A DNA stretch of 64,000 nucleotides from Chryseobacterium indoltheticum (GCF_003815915.1 NZ_CP033929.1:2418001-2482000); one strand, 5' to 3'; shown: positions 38,374 through 47,993, numbered from the stretch's first letter. Made by a program: numbers and translations. Notes: generated by a model from the letters alone, not told the origin.

Positions 38374-39728
38374 TTACCACTTATTATCGATCATGTAAAT
38401 CATTTGCGTCATAATTGTAGCTCCCAAAAGCAATTCGCGGCGATTTACTTTTTCAAAAGTATCTTCTTCGGTATGATGAATATCAAAATATCGCTGAGAA
38501 TCCGGAACGAGTTCTGCAGTAGGAATTCCCATATCTTTTAAAGGATAAATATCTGTTCCGGAATATCTTCCTTCAAAATCATAAGCTCCGTAAGGAAGAA
38601 ATAGGGGAGACCAGCTTGTAATCTGATTGATTTTATCAGCGTCCATTTCCAAAGCAATTCCCCTCGGAGAGAAACCTCCCGCATCAGATTCTAAGGCAAA
38701 AAGATGTTTTTCGTTATTCTCTTTTACTGTTTTCCCGTATTGTTGACCGCCTTTCACACCGTTTTCTTCATTTGCAAAACAAACCACTCGTATCGTATGA
38801 TTATTTTTTAGGCCTAAATTTTTAAATGTTCTCAAAACTTCAATGCTCTGTACAATGCCGGCTCCGTCGTCATGAGCACCTTCACCAACATCCCACGAAT
38901 CTAAATGTCCGCCCACAACAATGACGCTTTATCTTTATTTCCGGTAATCTCACCAATCACCGAGTGAGAGAGCTTTTCGGCTTTCATTCCGCAATTTGAA
39001 TTGAGTTTAGCGGTGATTTTTTGGGATTTTAAAAGAGCTTCCAATTCATCTGCAGTGGTATTTCCAATGGCAACAGCCGGAATTTTATCTGAATCACCAT
39101 ATCTCATCGCTCCGGTATGCGGAACATCATCAAAAGCAGAAGAAAGCGATCTTACAATGGCAAATTTCCCTCCTTTTTTTGCCGTCAAAGCCGCCGCAGT
39201 AGAACGGTAAATTGCCGCATCGCTGTAGGCTTTGAAAGTTTGAACATACGACTGACTGAAGGGATAATTAAAGAAAACAATCTTGTCTTTCACCTGTTCC
39301 GGACTCAGTTTGTCATATTCCGCCAATGATTTCACCATGATGATCTCTCCTGAAACATCTTTTCCTTTTGTTCCTTCAGAATTCCCAAGAGAAAGCATTT
39401 TTAGAGATTTCCATTTCCCGTTTTGAGCTTTTATTTTTAAAGATTCTTTTCCTCTTTCCCACACGGGAATCATTACTTCCTGCAGCCAGACTTTGTCGGC
39501 TCCGGCTTCTTTAAGTTTTTGTTCTGTCCATTTTACCGATTTTTCATACGCTTCAGAACCGCTCAATCGATGCCCTATATTTTTGGTTAAATCTCTAAGT
39601 TCATTGTAAGATTTTCCTTTATTTAAAATTTCTGTTGAAATTCTGCTGAATTGTATAGAATCTTCTTTGGTCTGCCCGAATAAGTTTAAGCTTAAAAAGA
39701 CAACCGCAGCTGATAGAATATTTTTCAT
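38374..39728 (-). pseudogene. M28-family zinc peptidase, broken by a 1-base frameshift
   Basis: Two frames, 38901-39728 (signal peptide plus protease-associated region) and 38374-38916 (catalytic half), together match the intact paralogue at 40290-41690. The join lies near 38921-38932: reading GATAAAGCGTC with one more base restores KDK-VIVVGGHLDSWD. The first frame instead stops at TAG (38903-38901). The catalytic half has all M28 residues: His and Asp in GGHLDSWD, DD in GAHDDGAG, the Glu pair in ANEENG, Asp in LESDAGG and His in DIHHTEED. It would be an active secreted aminopeptidase or carboxypeptidase-Q-like enzyme if the frame were whole. The frameshift may be real or a sequencing error. 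Confidence 0.85.
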
Positions 39729-39755
39729 AGTTACTACTTTGTTTAGATTTTAAAA

Positions 39756-40220
39756 TTAAAATTTCAGCTCTACATCAATCTGTCTTCCTTCCTGCAAAGC
39801 TTTTTTATCCATTGAAGAACCTACTGCAGCTCCGACACCTAAACCAATTGGTAATCCTATTGCCATTAATCCCATATTTTTCATTAGTAAACCAAAAACG
39901 ACTCCGATTGGTAAGCCGAAAGCCGTCATTCCTACTGCTAACCAAAGTTTTTTATAGTAACCTTTAGGAACGATTTTATGTTCTTTTTCCAAATATTTTA
40001 TGATGAGATTTTGCTTGTCTTTTAAAAACTTCAGCAATGCTTTATCCTGTAATGTTGTTGAATTCGCTTGTTCAACAATATCATTAATATAATGTACCGA
40101 TTCAGAAGGTAATTTTTTATCGTTAAGTTTTTCTAAAATTTCCTGAAACTGAGAATAAAGATCGCCAAGTTTTGGGTTATTTATAGAGTCGAATTTTAAG
40201 TCTAATTGATTGATTTCCAT
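39756..40220 (-). CDS. Glycine-zipper membrane protein of unknown function
   Basis: The 154-residue protein has a helical, charged N-terminal half and two closely spaced membrane segments (about 93-112 and 117-135) with many Gly (FGLPIGVVFGLL, GLPIGLGVGAAVG). This is a glycine-zipper pattern. It lies between the two M28 genes with gaps of 27 bases (to the frameshifted gene) and 69 bases (to the intact gene), all on one strand, so the three may be cotranscribed. No function is known. Confidence 0.7.
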   Translation of the reverse strand: MEINQLDLKFDSINNPKLGDLYSQFQEILEKLNDKKLPSESVHYINDIVEQANSTTLQDKALLKFLKDKQNLIIKYLEKEHKIVPKGYYKKLWLAVGMTAFGLPIGVVFGLLMKNMGLMAIGLPIGLGVGAAVGSSMDKKALQEGRQIDVELKF

Positions 40221-40289
40221 TATATTTTTTTTTGATTTGGCTTTTAATATTATTTTAGAAATGATTTTTATAACTTAAAGTATAATTTT

Positions 40290-41690
40290 CTACCAATTCT
40301 TATCAATCATAAAAACAAACTGCGTCATCGCAACAGCTCCAAGCAATAATTCTCTTTTGTTTACTTTATCAAAAGTATCTTTTTCAGAGTGATGATAATC
40401 GAAATAGCGTTGCGTATCGACCACCATTTCAACCAATGGAATATCCAGTTTTTTTAATGGTGCAATATCCTGAATTGCATAAGTCTGGTTAAAATCATAA
40501 ATTCCGTAAGGTAGAAAGTAGTTTTTCCATTCGAAAATAAGCCTTCTTCTTTGTGGCGACATATCTAAAGAAAATCCTCTTGGAGAATATCCTCCGGAAT
40601 CACTTCCTAAAGCCAAAATATGTTTTTCTTCTTTCTTTTTTACACTCATTGCATAGGTTTCACGACCCATTCCGCCATTTTCACTGTTGGCGTAAAGCAC
40701 AACTCTTATCGTATGATTGTTGTCGTAACCTAAAGCTTTAAACGTTCTCAAAACTTCCATACACTGTACCACTCCGGTTCCGTCATCATGAGCGCCTTCA
40801 GCAAAATCCCAAGAATCGAGCTGTGCTCCGAGAACAATTACTTTAGAATCTTTTTTACCGGGAATTTCACCGATAATATTGTGATTAATTGTTTCACCTT
40901 TTGACTCGGCAGACATATTAATTTTAGCTTTAACAGAAGTCTTTTTAAGAAGGCTTTCAAGTTCATCTGCCGAACGAGCGCCAATCGTCATTGCAGGTAT
41001 TCTTGCCTTATCATCTGGTTCGTAATAAACCTGTTTCGCATGCGGAATATCATCAGAAGCTGTTGTTAATGATCTTATAATTAAAGCTTTTGCTCCTTTC
41101 TGACCAATAACGGATGCCGAAATAAGTTTAGATTTTGCCGCAATCATGTAAGAATCTACTGTGCTGATTATCGTAGGGTCGATAGGGTAGTTGACAAAAA
41201 TAATTTTATCTTTTGCATCTACAATTCTCAGATTCACCAATTCCTGAACGTTATTCACCAAAAGAATATCAGCAGTAAGATCTTTTCCTTTGGTACCTTC
41301 AGAATTTCCGAAAGAAAGCATTTTTATGTTTTTCCAATCACCGCTTGAAGTTTTAATCTGTAAAGATTCTTTTCCTCTGATCCAAATGGGAACTCTTACT
41401 TCCTGTTTCCAGATATTTTCTGCACCAGCTTCTTTTAAGTTTTTTTCAGCCCATTCTGTAGCTTTTGTATAGCCCGGCGTCGCACTGAATCTTGATCCAA
41501 TTCCTTTTGTTAATTCACCAAGATTGTCGTAAGCGGTTCCGTGAACGAAAATTTCGTCAGAGATTTTCTTAAATTCTTCGTGGTAATTGAATTTAGGGAT
41601 TGGCTTTGCCTTTTTTGAAGGAGTTTTTTTCTGAGAAAATAAAAATCCACTCAAAAAGAGTGGAAATATGATAAGTAAGATTTTTTTCAT
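40290..41690 (-). CDS. M28-family peptidase homologue with a substituted active site
   Basis: The 466-residue protein has a signal peptide (about 1-20), a protease-associated insert (about 130-260) and an M28 domain (about 265-466). Two key positions are changed. The first zinc ligand, His in GGHxD, is Gln290 (GAQLDSWD), and the general-base Glu of the EE pair is Ser336 (ANSENG). The other ligands (HDDG, GSDSGG, YHHSEKD) remain. By comparison with the well-studied Aeromonas aminopeptidase, it should bind zinc poorly and be inactive or act differently. Its neighbour has an intact site but a broken frame. Confidence 0.85.
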   Translation of the reverse strand: MKKILLIIFPLFLSGFLFSQKKTPSKKAKPIPKFNYHEEFKKISDEIFVHGTAYDNLGELTKGIGSRFSATPGYTKATEWAEKNLKEAGAENIWKQEVRVPIWIRGKESLQIKTSSGDWKNIKMLSFGNSEGTKGKDLTADILLVNNVQELVNLRIVDAKDKIIFVNYPIDPTIISTVDSYMIAAKSKLISASVIGQKGAKALIIRSLTTASDDIPHAKQVYYEPDDKARIPAMTIGARSADELESLLKKTSVKAKINMSAESKGETINHNIIGEIPGKKDSKVIVLGAQLDSWDFAEGAHDDGTGVVQCMEVLRTFKALGYDNNHTIRVVLYANSENGGMGRETYAMSVKKKEEKHILALGSDSGGYSPRGFSLDMSPQRRRLIFEWKNYFLPYGIYDFNQTYAIQDIAPLKKLDIPLVEMVVDTQRYFDYHHSEKDTFDKVNKRELLLGAVAMTQFVFMIDKNW

Positions 41691-41742
41691 TTTTACTGAC
41701 CGTTTTCTTTTCGGAGCATAAAAATAAATAAAAAATAGATAA

Positions 41743-42987
41743 TTATGGCTTCATATCGTACATTAATAATGCAGTAACCAGTTTAGGCTCAATAAATGTA
41801 CATTTTGGAGGCATACGCAACTTTAAATCAGATATTTTAATCATGTCATTAAAGCTTACCGGATAGATTCCAAAACCTACTTTTCCTTCACCATTGTCGA
41901 TTTTTTCTTTCAATAATTTAATTCCTTCAATATTTGATGTTCCTTTCACGTAGGTAATCTGATCTGAACTGTCAGAATCTTCAATATTCAGAATATCTTT
42001 AATGATATATTTATCTAAAATATGATGATCCAAATTATCAAGTGACATTTCCGGGGAACGCAAATCGTGTTTTACGTGAAGTGAATAAAATTTCCCATCC
42101 AAATACATTGAAATATGGAATTTCTGAGAAGGGTAGTACGGAGTCTGGTCTTTTTCGTGAATAAGGAAATATTTTTCCAGTTTCTTCAAGAAATCTTCAG
42201 TAGATAAATCTCCGATACTGCTCAGAATTCTGTTGTAATCGTGAATTTTTATAGATTGATTGGAAACGATAAAACTATACACAAAATTATAGGCTTCAGT
42301 TCCGTTATGGCGCTTGTTTTTTTCTTTAAGACGCTTTGCGTGAAGTGCTGTAGAACCAATTCTGTGGTGACCGTCTGCAATATAAAAAGACTCGATCTGA
42401 TCGATTACTTCTTTAAACTGCTGCAGTTTCAGACGGTTATCTATTCTCCAGATTTTATGTCTGATCCCTATCGTATCAACATGATTGAAAATCGGAACAT
42501 TTTTTTCTTCATGATTCATCAGCAATTCAATTTTTGAATTTGACTGATAAGTCAGCAAAACAGGTTCTGCCTGAAGATTCACTTTATCAAGATAATGCGC
42601 CAGCTTTTCTTTTCTCTGAGGAATGGTACTTTCGTGTCTTTTGATTTTTCCATTCCAGAAATCTTCAATACTCGACAAGCCAAGAAGCCCTCTGAATATC
42701 TGCTTATTCGGATAAATCTGCTCATAAAGATAATAGGCAGAGCTGTCCTGAACTAAGGTTTTATCTTCCAGAAGTTCTTCAAAAGTAGTACGTATTTTCC
42801 TTAAATTCCGGTCGACATCTTTAGATTTACTTACAACATAGGGTTTAATCATATTGATGTAAGTTTTTTCTTTTTGTGCTTTTTCAGCAATTTCAGCCTG
42901 AGTGAAATTATCTAAAGGATGAGTAGGAAACGTTGCCTCATGGTCTTTGTGAGGGCGTATTCCACGGAAAGGTTTAAAAACTGGCAT
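41743..42987 (-). CDS. DUF1015 family protein
   Basis: The protein is about 414 residues from ATG 42987 (MPVFKPFRGIRP, the conserved family start). The longer frame from 43038 overlaps serA and is rejected. It has the DUF1015 hallmarks FYIADGHHRIGST and RILSSIGDLSTEDF. The family is widespread and often next to serA/serC. Relatives with kinase-like phosphoserine activity (SerK/SbnI type, free-serine kinases with a ParB-like fold) have been described, so a link to serine or phosphoserine metabolism is plausible but not shown here. The gene lies 7 bases after serA. Confidence 0.87.
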   Translation of the reverse strand: MPVFKPFRGIRPHKDHEATFPTHPLDNFTQAEIAEKAQKEKTYINMIKPYVVSKSKDVDRNLRKIRTTFEELLEDKTLVQDSSAYYLYEQIYPNKQIFRGLLGLSSIEDFWNGKIKRHESTIPQRKEKLAHYLDKVNLQAEPVLLTYQSNSKIELLMNHEEKNVPIFNHVDTIGIRHKIWRIDNRLKLQQFKEVIDQIESFYIADGHHRIGSTALHAKRLKEKNKRHNGTEAYNFVYSFIVSNQSIKIHDYNRILSSIGDLSTEDFLKKLEKYFLIHEKDQTPYYPSQKFHISMYLDGKFYSLHVKHDLRSPEMSLDNLDHHILDKYIIKDILNIEDSDSSDQITYVKGTSNIEGIKLLKEKIDNGEGKVGFGIYPVSFNDMIKISDLKLRMPPKCTFIEPKLVTALLMYDMKP

Positions 42988-42994
42988 ATATAAT

Positions 42995-43954
42995 TTATAG
43001 TTTCTTTTTAATTTCAATAATCTGATTGGCAAGTTCAATACCTATTTTTTCTTGCGCATCTACCGTATTACCTCCTAAATGTGGTGTAAGAGACAGGTTA
43101 GAATTCATCAATAAAATCAGTTCAGGTGACGGTTCGTTTTCAAAAACATCAAGCGCTGCTCCTGCAACTTTACCAGATTCTATAAAATCAAGCAAAGTAA
43201 CTTCATTGATTACGCCGCCTCTTGCAGTATTGACGATATAAACACCATCTTTCATTTTTTCAAACTGTGGAGTATCAATGATATACTCATCAGTTTGTGG
43301 CGTATTGATGCTGATAAAATCGGTATCTTTTAAAAACTCTTCAGTATTATTCGTAGAAGTAATTTCAAAATTTAAAGTTTGTCCGTCGAAAAAATGTAAG
43401 GCTAAAACTTCTGTTCTGGGTTTTCTGGTCAGAACTTTTACTTTCATTCCCAAAGAAATTCCCATTTTCACCACCTCCTGACCAATACTTCCGAAGCCAA
43501 TTACTCCCAAAGTTTTACCTGAAAGTTCGTATGCTTTGCTGAAAGATTTTTTCATCGCATTGAAATGAGTTTCCCCTTCCAATGGCATAAGTCTGTTAGA
43601 TTCATGTAAAAATCTTGCTAAAGAAAAGAAATGTGCAAAAACCAATTCAGCCACCGATTTTGAGGAAGCAGTTGGGGTATTGATCACATATAATCCTTTT
43701 TCAATCGCATATTCAACATCGATATTATCCATACCGATTCCGCCTCTTCCTATTATTTTCAGATTGGGACAAGCGTCAATTAAATCTTGTCTTACTTTGG
43801 TAGCACTTCTCACCAAAAGAACATCTACGTTATTTTCATTAATAAAATTAATAACGTGATCCTGAGCAACTCTGTTGTCAAGCAGTTCTATCCCGGCTTC
43901 TTTTAAAGCTAGTTCTCCGGCTTTGGAGATTCCGTCGTTGGCTAAAACTCTCAT
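42995..43954 (-). CDS. serA: D-3-phosphoglycerate dehydrogenase
   Basis: The 319-residue protein is a D-isomer-specific 2-hydroxyacid dehydrogenase with a Rossmann motif (GVIGFGSIGQEV), catalytic Arg in VNTARGGVINE, and His in LTPHLGGNT. It is the short form without an ACT regulatory domain, so feedback by serine through ACT is not expected. It oxidises 3-phosphoglycerate to 3-phosphohydroxypyruvate, the first step of serine synthesis. It follows serC by 108 bases and precedes the DUF1015 gene by 7, the standard flavobacterial serine cluster. Confidence 0.92.
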   Translation of the reverse strand: MRVLANDGISKAGELALKEAGIELLDNRVAQDHVINFINENNVDVLLVRSATKVRQDLIDACPNLKIIGRGGIGMDNIDVEYAIEKGLYVINTPTASSKSVAELVFAHFFSLARFLHESNRLMPLEGETHFNAMKKSFSKAYELSGKTLGVIGFGSIGQEVVKMGISLGMKVKVLTRKPRTEVLALHFFDGQTLNFEITSTNNTEEFLKDTDFISINTPQTDEYIIDTPQFEKMKDGVYIVNTARGGVINEVTLLDFIESGKVAGAALDVFENEPSPELILLMNSNLSLTPHLGGNTVDAQEKIGIELANQIIEIKKKL

Positions 43955-44062
43955 TGTTATTATTAATCTAATATTTTTAAGATGAATTTAATAGTTTCGC
44001 AAATTAAGAAAATTTAAAAGAATGAAAAAACATCTTTTAATTGTTGATTTCTTACCCGCTAA

Positions 44063-45127
44063 TTACTTTATAGATTTCATTACATCTACCAAGACCTGCA
44101 CACTTTCTATTGGCAATGCGTTATACATACTTGCTCTGTAACCGCCCAAACTTCTGTGTCCGTTTAACCCATTGATTCCGGCAGCTTTCCATGCAGCATC
44201 GAATTCTTCTTTTTTACTTTCATCGAGTAATTTGAAAGAAATATTCATCAGCGAACGATCTTCTTTCACACAGAACGTTTCAAATAAAGGATTAGAATCT
44301 ATTTCGTCGTATAATAATTTAGCTTTAGCTTCATTTCTTGCTTCTGCCGCTGCAATTCCTCCGTTTTTCTCCAAATACTGTAAAGTCAGTAAAGATGCAT
44401 AAACAGGGAATACCGGTGGCGTATTGTACATCGATTCTTTAGCAATATGCTGAGAATAATCGAAATAAGAAGGCATATTTTCTCTTTCTGATTTTTCAAG
44501 AATTTCTTTTTTTACAACCACTAAAGTTACTCCTGCAGGTCCCATATTTTTCTGAGCTCCGGCGTAGATTAAATCAAATTTAGAAAAATCTAATTGTCTT
44601 GAGAATATATCAGAACTCATATCACAAACCATTAAGGTTTCCACTTCAGGGAAAGTTTTCATTTGAGTTCCGTAGATGGTATTGTTTGATGTGCAGTGGA
44701 AATAATCGTATTCTGCACCTATTTTATAATCTTTAGGAATGAAAGAGTAATTTTCTTCTTTTGAAGAACCTACAATATCTACACTTCCTACTTTTTTAGC
44801 CTCTTTTATAGCTCCTGCAGCCCAAGTTCCTGTATCCAGATAAGCAGCTTTTCCACCTACTTTCATCAAATTGTAAGGCACCATTGCAAACTGAAGACTT
44901 GCACCGCCTCCCAAATACAAAACTTCATAATCGTCACCCAGATTCATCAGTCTTTTTACAATCGCACGAGCTTCATCCATTACGGCAACAAAATCTTTAC
45001 TTCTGTGCGAGATCTCAAGAATAGATAAACCAATCCCGTTAAAATCTAAAATTGCTTCTGCTGATTTTTCAAATACTTCCTGAGGTAAGATACATGGTCC
45101 TGCGCTGAAATTGTGCTTTTTGCTCAT
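44063..45127 (-). CDS. serC: Phosphoserine aminotransferase
   Basis: The 354-residue PLP-dependent enzyme starts with the family signature KHNFSAGPCILP and carries the PLP-binding Lys in YAGAQKNMGPAG. Its C-terminus has GHRSLGGYRAS. It converts 3-phosphohydroxypyruvate to O-phosphoserine using glutamate and, in some bacteria, also serves pyridoxal phosphate synthesis. It heads the serC-serA-DUF1015 cluster. A phosphatase SerB is not in the window. Confidence 0.94.
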   Translation of the reverse strand: MSKKHNFSAGPCILPQEVFEKSAEAILDFNGIGLSILEISHRSKDFVAVMDEARAIVKRLMNLGDDYEVLYLGGGASLQFAMVPYNLMKVGGKAAYLDTGTWAAGAIKEAKKVGSVDIVGSSKEENYSFIPKDYKIGAEYDYFHCTSNNTIYGTQMKTFPEVETLMVCDMSSDIFSRQLDFSKFDLIYAGAQKNMGPAGVTLVVVKKEILEKSERENMPSYFDYSQHIAKESMYNTPPVFPVYASLLTLQYLEKNGGIAAAEARNEAKAKLLYDEIDSNPLFETFCVKEDRSLMNISFKLLDESKKEEFDAAWKAAGINGLNGHRSLGGYRASMYNALPIESVQVLVDVMKSIK

Positions 45128-45227
45128 AATTTTACTTGTTGTTTTTGCAAATTTTATTCAATATAGACAAAATCTGCGGTTTCATTATTACTATTTTGAA
45201 GAGATTTAATTTAAATATAAAATAAAA

Positions 45228-45250
45228 CCGTCTCATAATTTATGAGACGG
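45228..45250. terminator. Terminator after the ferredoxin gene
   Basis: The 10-bp stem CCGTCTCATA / TATGAGACGG encloses a 3-base loop. It has a T-tract on the minus strand (TTTTATTTT) and a weaker one on the plus strand. It closes the ferredoxin gene. Confidence 0.85.
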
Positions 45251-45256
45251 AAGTTT

Positions 45257-45607
45257 TTATTCACCGTGTAAGAACGCTTTTTTATTAAGCAAAGCCTCTT
45301 CAGACTCTACATGATCTTCATCCGGAACACAGCAGTCTACCGGGCAAACCGCGGCGCACTGTGGCTCCTCATGAAAGCCCTTACATTCTGTACACTTGTC
45401 TGTTACAATAAAATAAACATCGTCACTCACAGGCTCCTGTGGTGAGTCGGCATCAACCGTAAGACCTGATGGTAAGGTTACGGTTCCTGAAAGCTCAGTA
45501 CCTTCGGATGCTTTCCAATCTACTGCCCCCTCATATATTGCATTGTTTGGGCATTCCGGTTCGCAGGCTCCGCAGTTAATGCATTCATCAGTTATTTTAA
45601 TAGCCAT
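45257..45607 (-). CDS. Two-cluster [4Fe-4S] ferredoxin
   Basis: The 116-residue protein has the motif CINCGACEPECP near the N-terminus and CTECKGF...CAAVCPVDCC further on. These supply Cys for two [4Fe-4S] clusters. An insert of about 40 residues separates them, and an acidic tail follows. It is the long bacterial ferredoxin found in many flavobacteria. It carries low-potential electrons in the cytoplasm; the partner is not clear. It is divergent from an acyl-CoA reductase gene with only 59 bases between the starts. Confidence 0.9.
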   Translation of the reverse strand: MAIKITDECINCGACEPECPNNAIYEGAVDWKASEGTELSGTVTLPSGLTVDADSPQEPVSDDVYFIVTDKCTECKGFHEEPQCAAVCPVDCCVPDEDHVESEEALLNKKAFLHGE

Positions 45608-45666
45608 CGCTAATTTTTTTTAAATTTGCACAAAATTACAAAATATTCCCCAATTTTGCAGTAATT

Positions 45667-46701
45667 ATGAATATCGAAAAAAGAGTTTTAGGACTAAATG
45701 AATTAAGTGGTTATATAAAAGAGTTTTTAGCAAAAAACTCCGAATATTATAATGAAAATGATGTCGAATTTCAGCAAGTATTGAAAAAATCAGAAATTGA
45801 AAACCCATGGTTTACGGCTGATAATCAAAAGTATGCCTTAAAACAATGGGCAGATTTGCTGACAAAGGAAAATATAAATGAATGGTTGCAAAACTATTCA
45901 CCATCGAAAACTTCAAAAAAAGTAGGTTTAATTCTTGCCGGAAACATTCCTTTGGTAGGATTTCACGATGTAATTTCTGTGATTTTAAGCAATCATATAC
46001 CATTGATTAAGCTGTCATCAAAAGACAAGCAAATGGTTCCGTTTTTACTTAAAAAATGGAAAGAATTTTCTGACGAAACCATTGATTTTGAATTTGTAGA
46101 AAGATTAGAGAATTTTGATGCTGTAATAGCAACAGGAAGCAACAATACAGCTAGATATCTGGAATATTACTTTAAAAATCATCTAAGTATTATCCGTAAA
46201 AACAGAACTTCAGTTGCGGTTTTGAAAGGTGACGAAACAGAAGAAGAGCTGAAGCTTTTGGCCCATGATATTTTCCAGTATTTTGGCTTGGGATGCAGAA
46301 ATGTAACCCGAATTTTCATTCCTCAGGATTTTGTAATCGACAGATTGTTTGAGAGTTTCTTAGATTTTAAAGAAATCATCAATCATAATAAATATGCTAA
46401 TAATTACGATTACAACAGAGCAGTTTACCTTCTAAACCAAGATAAATTCTGGGATAATAATTTTGTAATGCTGAAAGAAGACGCTCAATTATTCAGTCCG
46501 CTTTCTGTGATTAATTTTAGCAGATATTCTTCTTTGGATGAAGTGAAAAATTTCATTGCTGAAAACGAAGAAAATATTCAATGTGTTGTTGCACAAGAAG
46601 AGTTAGGAATTGATTCTATTCAATTTGGTGAAGCACAAAACCCGGGATTGGATACTTATGCAGATAATGTAGATACAATGAAGTTTTTGGAGGTTATTTA
46701 A
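45667..46701 (+). CDS. LuxC-like acyl-CoA reductase
   Basis: The 344-residue protein fits the LuxC/acyl-CoA reductase family: LILAGNIPLVGFHDVISVIL near residue 90, VIATGSNNTARYLEYYF near 155, and a Cys in YFGLGCRNVTRIF that matches the acyl-binding Cys of LuxC. It would reduce fatty acyl-CoA to the aldehyde. Luciferase genes (luxAB) are absent, as is usual for this flavobacterial version, so a lipid-modification role is more likely than bioluminescence. It is divergent from ferredoxin, and the two may share a control region. Confidence 0.85.
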   Translation: MNIEKRVLGLNELSGYIKEFLAKNSEYYNENDVEFQQVLKKSEIENPWFTADNQKYALKQWADLLTKENINEWLQNYSPSKTSKKVGLILAGNIPLVGFHDVISVILSNHIPLIKLSSKDKQMVPFLLKKWKEFSDETIDFEFVERLENFDAVIATGSNNTARYLEYYFKNHLSIIRKNRTSVAVLKGDETEEELKLLAHDIFQYFGLGCRNVTRIFIPQDFVIDRLFESFLDFKEIINHNKYANNYDYNRAVYLLNQDKFWDNNFVMLKEDAQLFSPLSVINFSRYSSLDEVKNFIAENEENIQCVVAQEELGIDSIQFGEAQNPGLDTYADNVDTMKFLEVI

Positions 46702-46831
46702 TTTATTTAGCTTAAATTAGGTCAGCCAAATTTAAATCTTGTCTAAATGAAATCACTTTTGATTAAATTTCGTATAAATCTCGTTCTTTGTGGTGATTCC
46801 ATATGACAAATAAAAACAATATCATCTACAT

Positions 46832-47278
46832 ATGAAAAAATTAATCGTTGTTCTTTGCCTGTTTTCAGTCTCATCAGCTTTCGCACAAGATGTGAAAAAA
46901 GTTGAAGTTCAAAATCCTGCAATGGATATTTCGGCTTCTATTCCGAAGGATAAAATTGAATTTTACAATCAGTCGTTCTCCAAATTTGTTTCTGCCTTGA
47001 AAACTGCAGACAAACAAGCGGTGGGTTCTCTGATTTCTGAAAAAGTGAAGAGTTTGGTAGACGAAAATATGATTCAGAAACTTTCGGGCGGAATAAGCTT
47101 CGAAAGAAAAACAGAAGTTTATCAGTCGGGCTATCAAAAATTGCTTGATAATCAAACGTATCCTGCTATTCAGTATAAATATACAGATGATCAATCTAAT
47201 CCACCAAAAGATTTCATTACGGTAATTTTTGAAAATGACGGTAAAATTCTAGGTGTAAAACCGAGTTACAGTAAATAA
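46832..47278 (+). CDS. Secreted protein of unknown function
   Basis: The 148-residue protein has a signal peptide ending SSAFAQ, then a small soluble domain (about 35-148) that ends in a strand-rich part (FITVIFENDGKILGVKP). The size and pattern suggest a cystatin/NTF2-like or DUF3887-like fold, which I cannot confirm. It lies 28 bases before a Bax-inhibitor-type gene on the same strand and could be its partner. Confidence 0.7.
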   Translation: MKKLIVVLCLFSVSSAFAQDVKKVEVQNPAMDISASIPKDKIEFYNQSFSKFVSALKTADKQAVGSLISEKVKSLVDENMIQKLSGGISFERKTEVYQSGYQKLLDNQTYPAIQYKYTDDQSNPPKDFITVIFENDGKILGVKPSYSK

Positions 47279-47306
47279 AAAAATAAAAATTATAAATAGA
47301 AAACTT

Positions 47307-47993
47307 ATGATGACAGATGTTTTAGTCGCACATTCTTCCGATGTAGAAAAGGCTAGTTTTTACAAAAAAACCTATTTGCATGTTGCTTTTGCAATTCTAG
47401 CATTTATAGGTGTTGAGACGGTTTTGCTAAATATTGTGCCAGAACAATTAATTTTGGCAATGTTTGCTCAGCGTTATCTTTGGCTTTTGATTATCGGTGT
47501 ATTTTGGTTGGCATCTTTTTTAGCTACCAAATGGTCTCTTTCACAAAGTAAATCTACTCAATATCTGGGGTTAGGTTTTTATGTACTTCTGGAAGCAGTA
47601 ATATTTTTACCATTGATATATATTGCGGTAGTGTATGCAGGAGGTTCTGTAATTTTTCAGGCTGCAACACTTACTGTAGCTATGTTTGCAGGAATTTCGG
47701 CTGTAGCATTTACTTCTAAAAGAGATTTTTCTTTCCTTAGAAATATTATTACAATCGGAGGCTTCATTGCCATAGGATTAATTGTTGCGGGGATGATTTT
47801 CGGATTTAATCTTGGATTATGGTTTTCTGTAGGAATGGTAATTTTAGCTTCAGCAACTATTTTGTATCAAACCAGCAAATTAAAGGATGCGTATGTAACG
47901 GATCAATATGTGGGAGCTTCATTGCAGCTTTTCGCATCTATCATGTTACTGTTTTGGTATATTCTTAGCATTTTAATGAGCAGAAGAAGCTAG
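47307..47993 (+). CDS. Bax-inhibitor-1/YccA family membrane protein
   Basis: The 228-residue inner-membrane protein has seven predicted helices and the family motifs YLGLGFYVLLEAVIFLP and TLTVAMFAGISAVAFTS. In bacteria BI-1 relatives (YccA, YbhL, BsYetJ) act as pH-sensitive calcium leak channels or FtsH modulators; which applies here is not known. It follows the secreted-protein gene by 28 bases and is closed by a terminator. Confidence 0.9.
   Translation: MMTDVLVAHSSDVEKASFYKKTYLHVAFAILAFIGVETVLLNIVPEQLILAMFAQRYLWLLIIGVFWLASFLATKWSLSQSKSTQYLGLGFYVLLEAVIFLPLIYIAVVYAGGSVIFQAATLTVAMFAGISAVAFTSKRDFSFLRNIITIGGFIAIGLIVAGMIFGFNLGLWFSVGMVILASATILYQTSKLKDAYVTDQYVGASLQLFASIMLLFWYILSILMSRRS

Noticed and set aside
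42988..43038. 17-residue N-terminal extension of DUF1015 overlapping serA
   Set aside because: The conserved family start MPVFKPFRGIRP begins at 42987.
45667..46701. LuxC-like gene as part of a bioluminescence operon
   Set aside because: No luxA, luxB or luxD nearby. This stand-alone acyl-CoA reductase is common in non-luminous flavobacteria.
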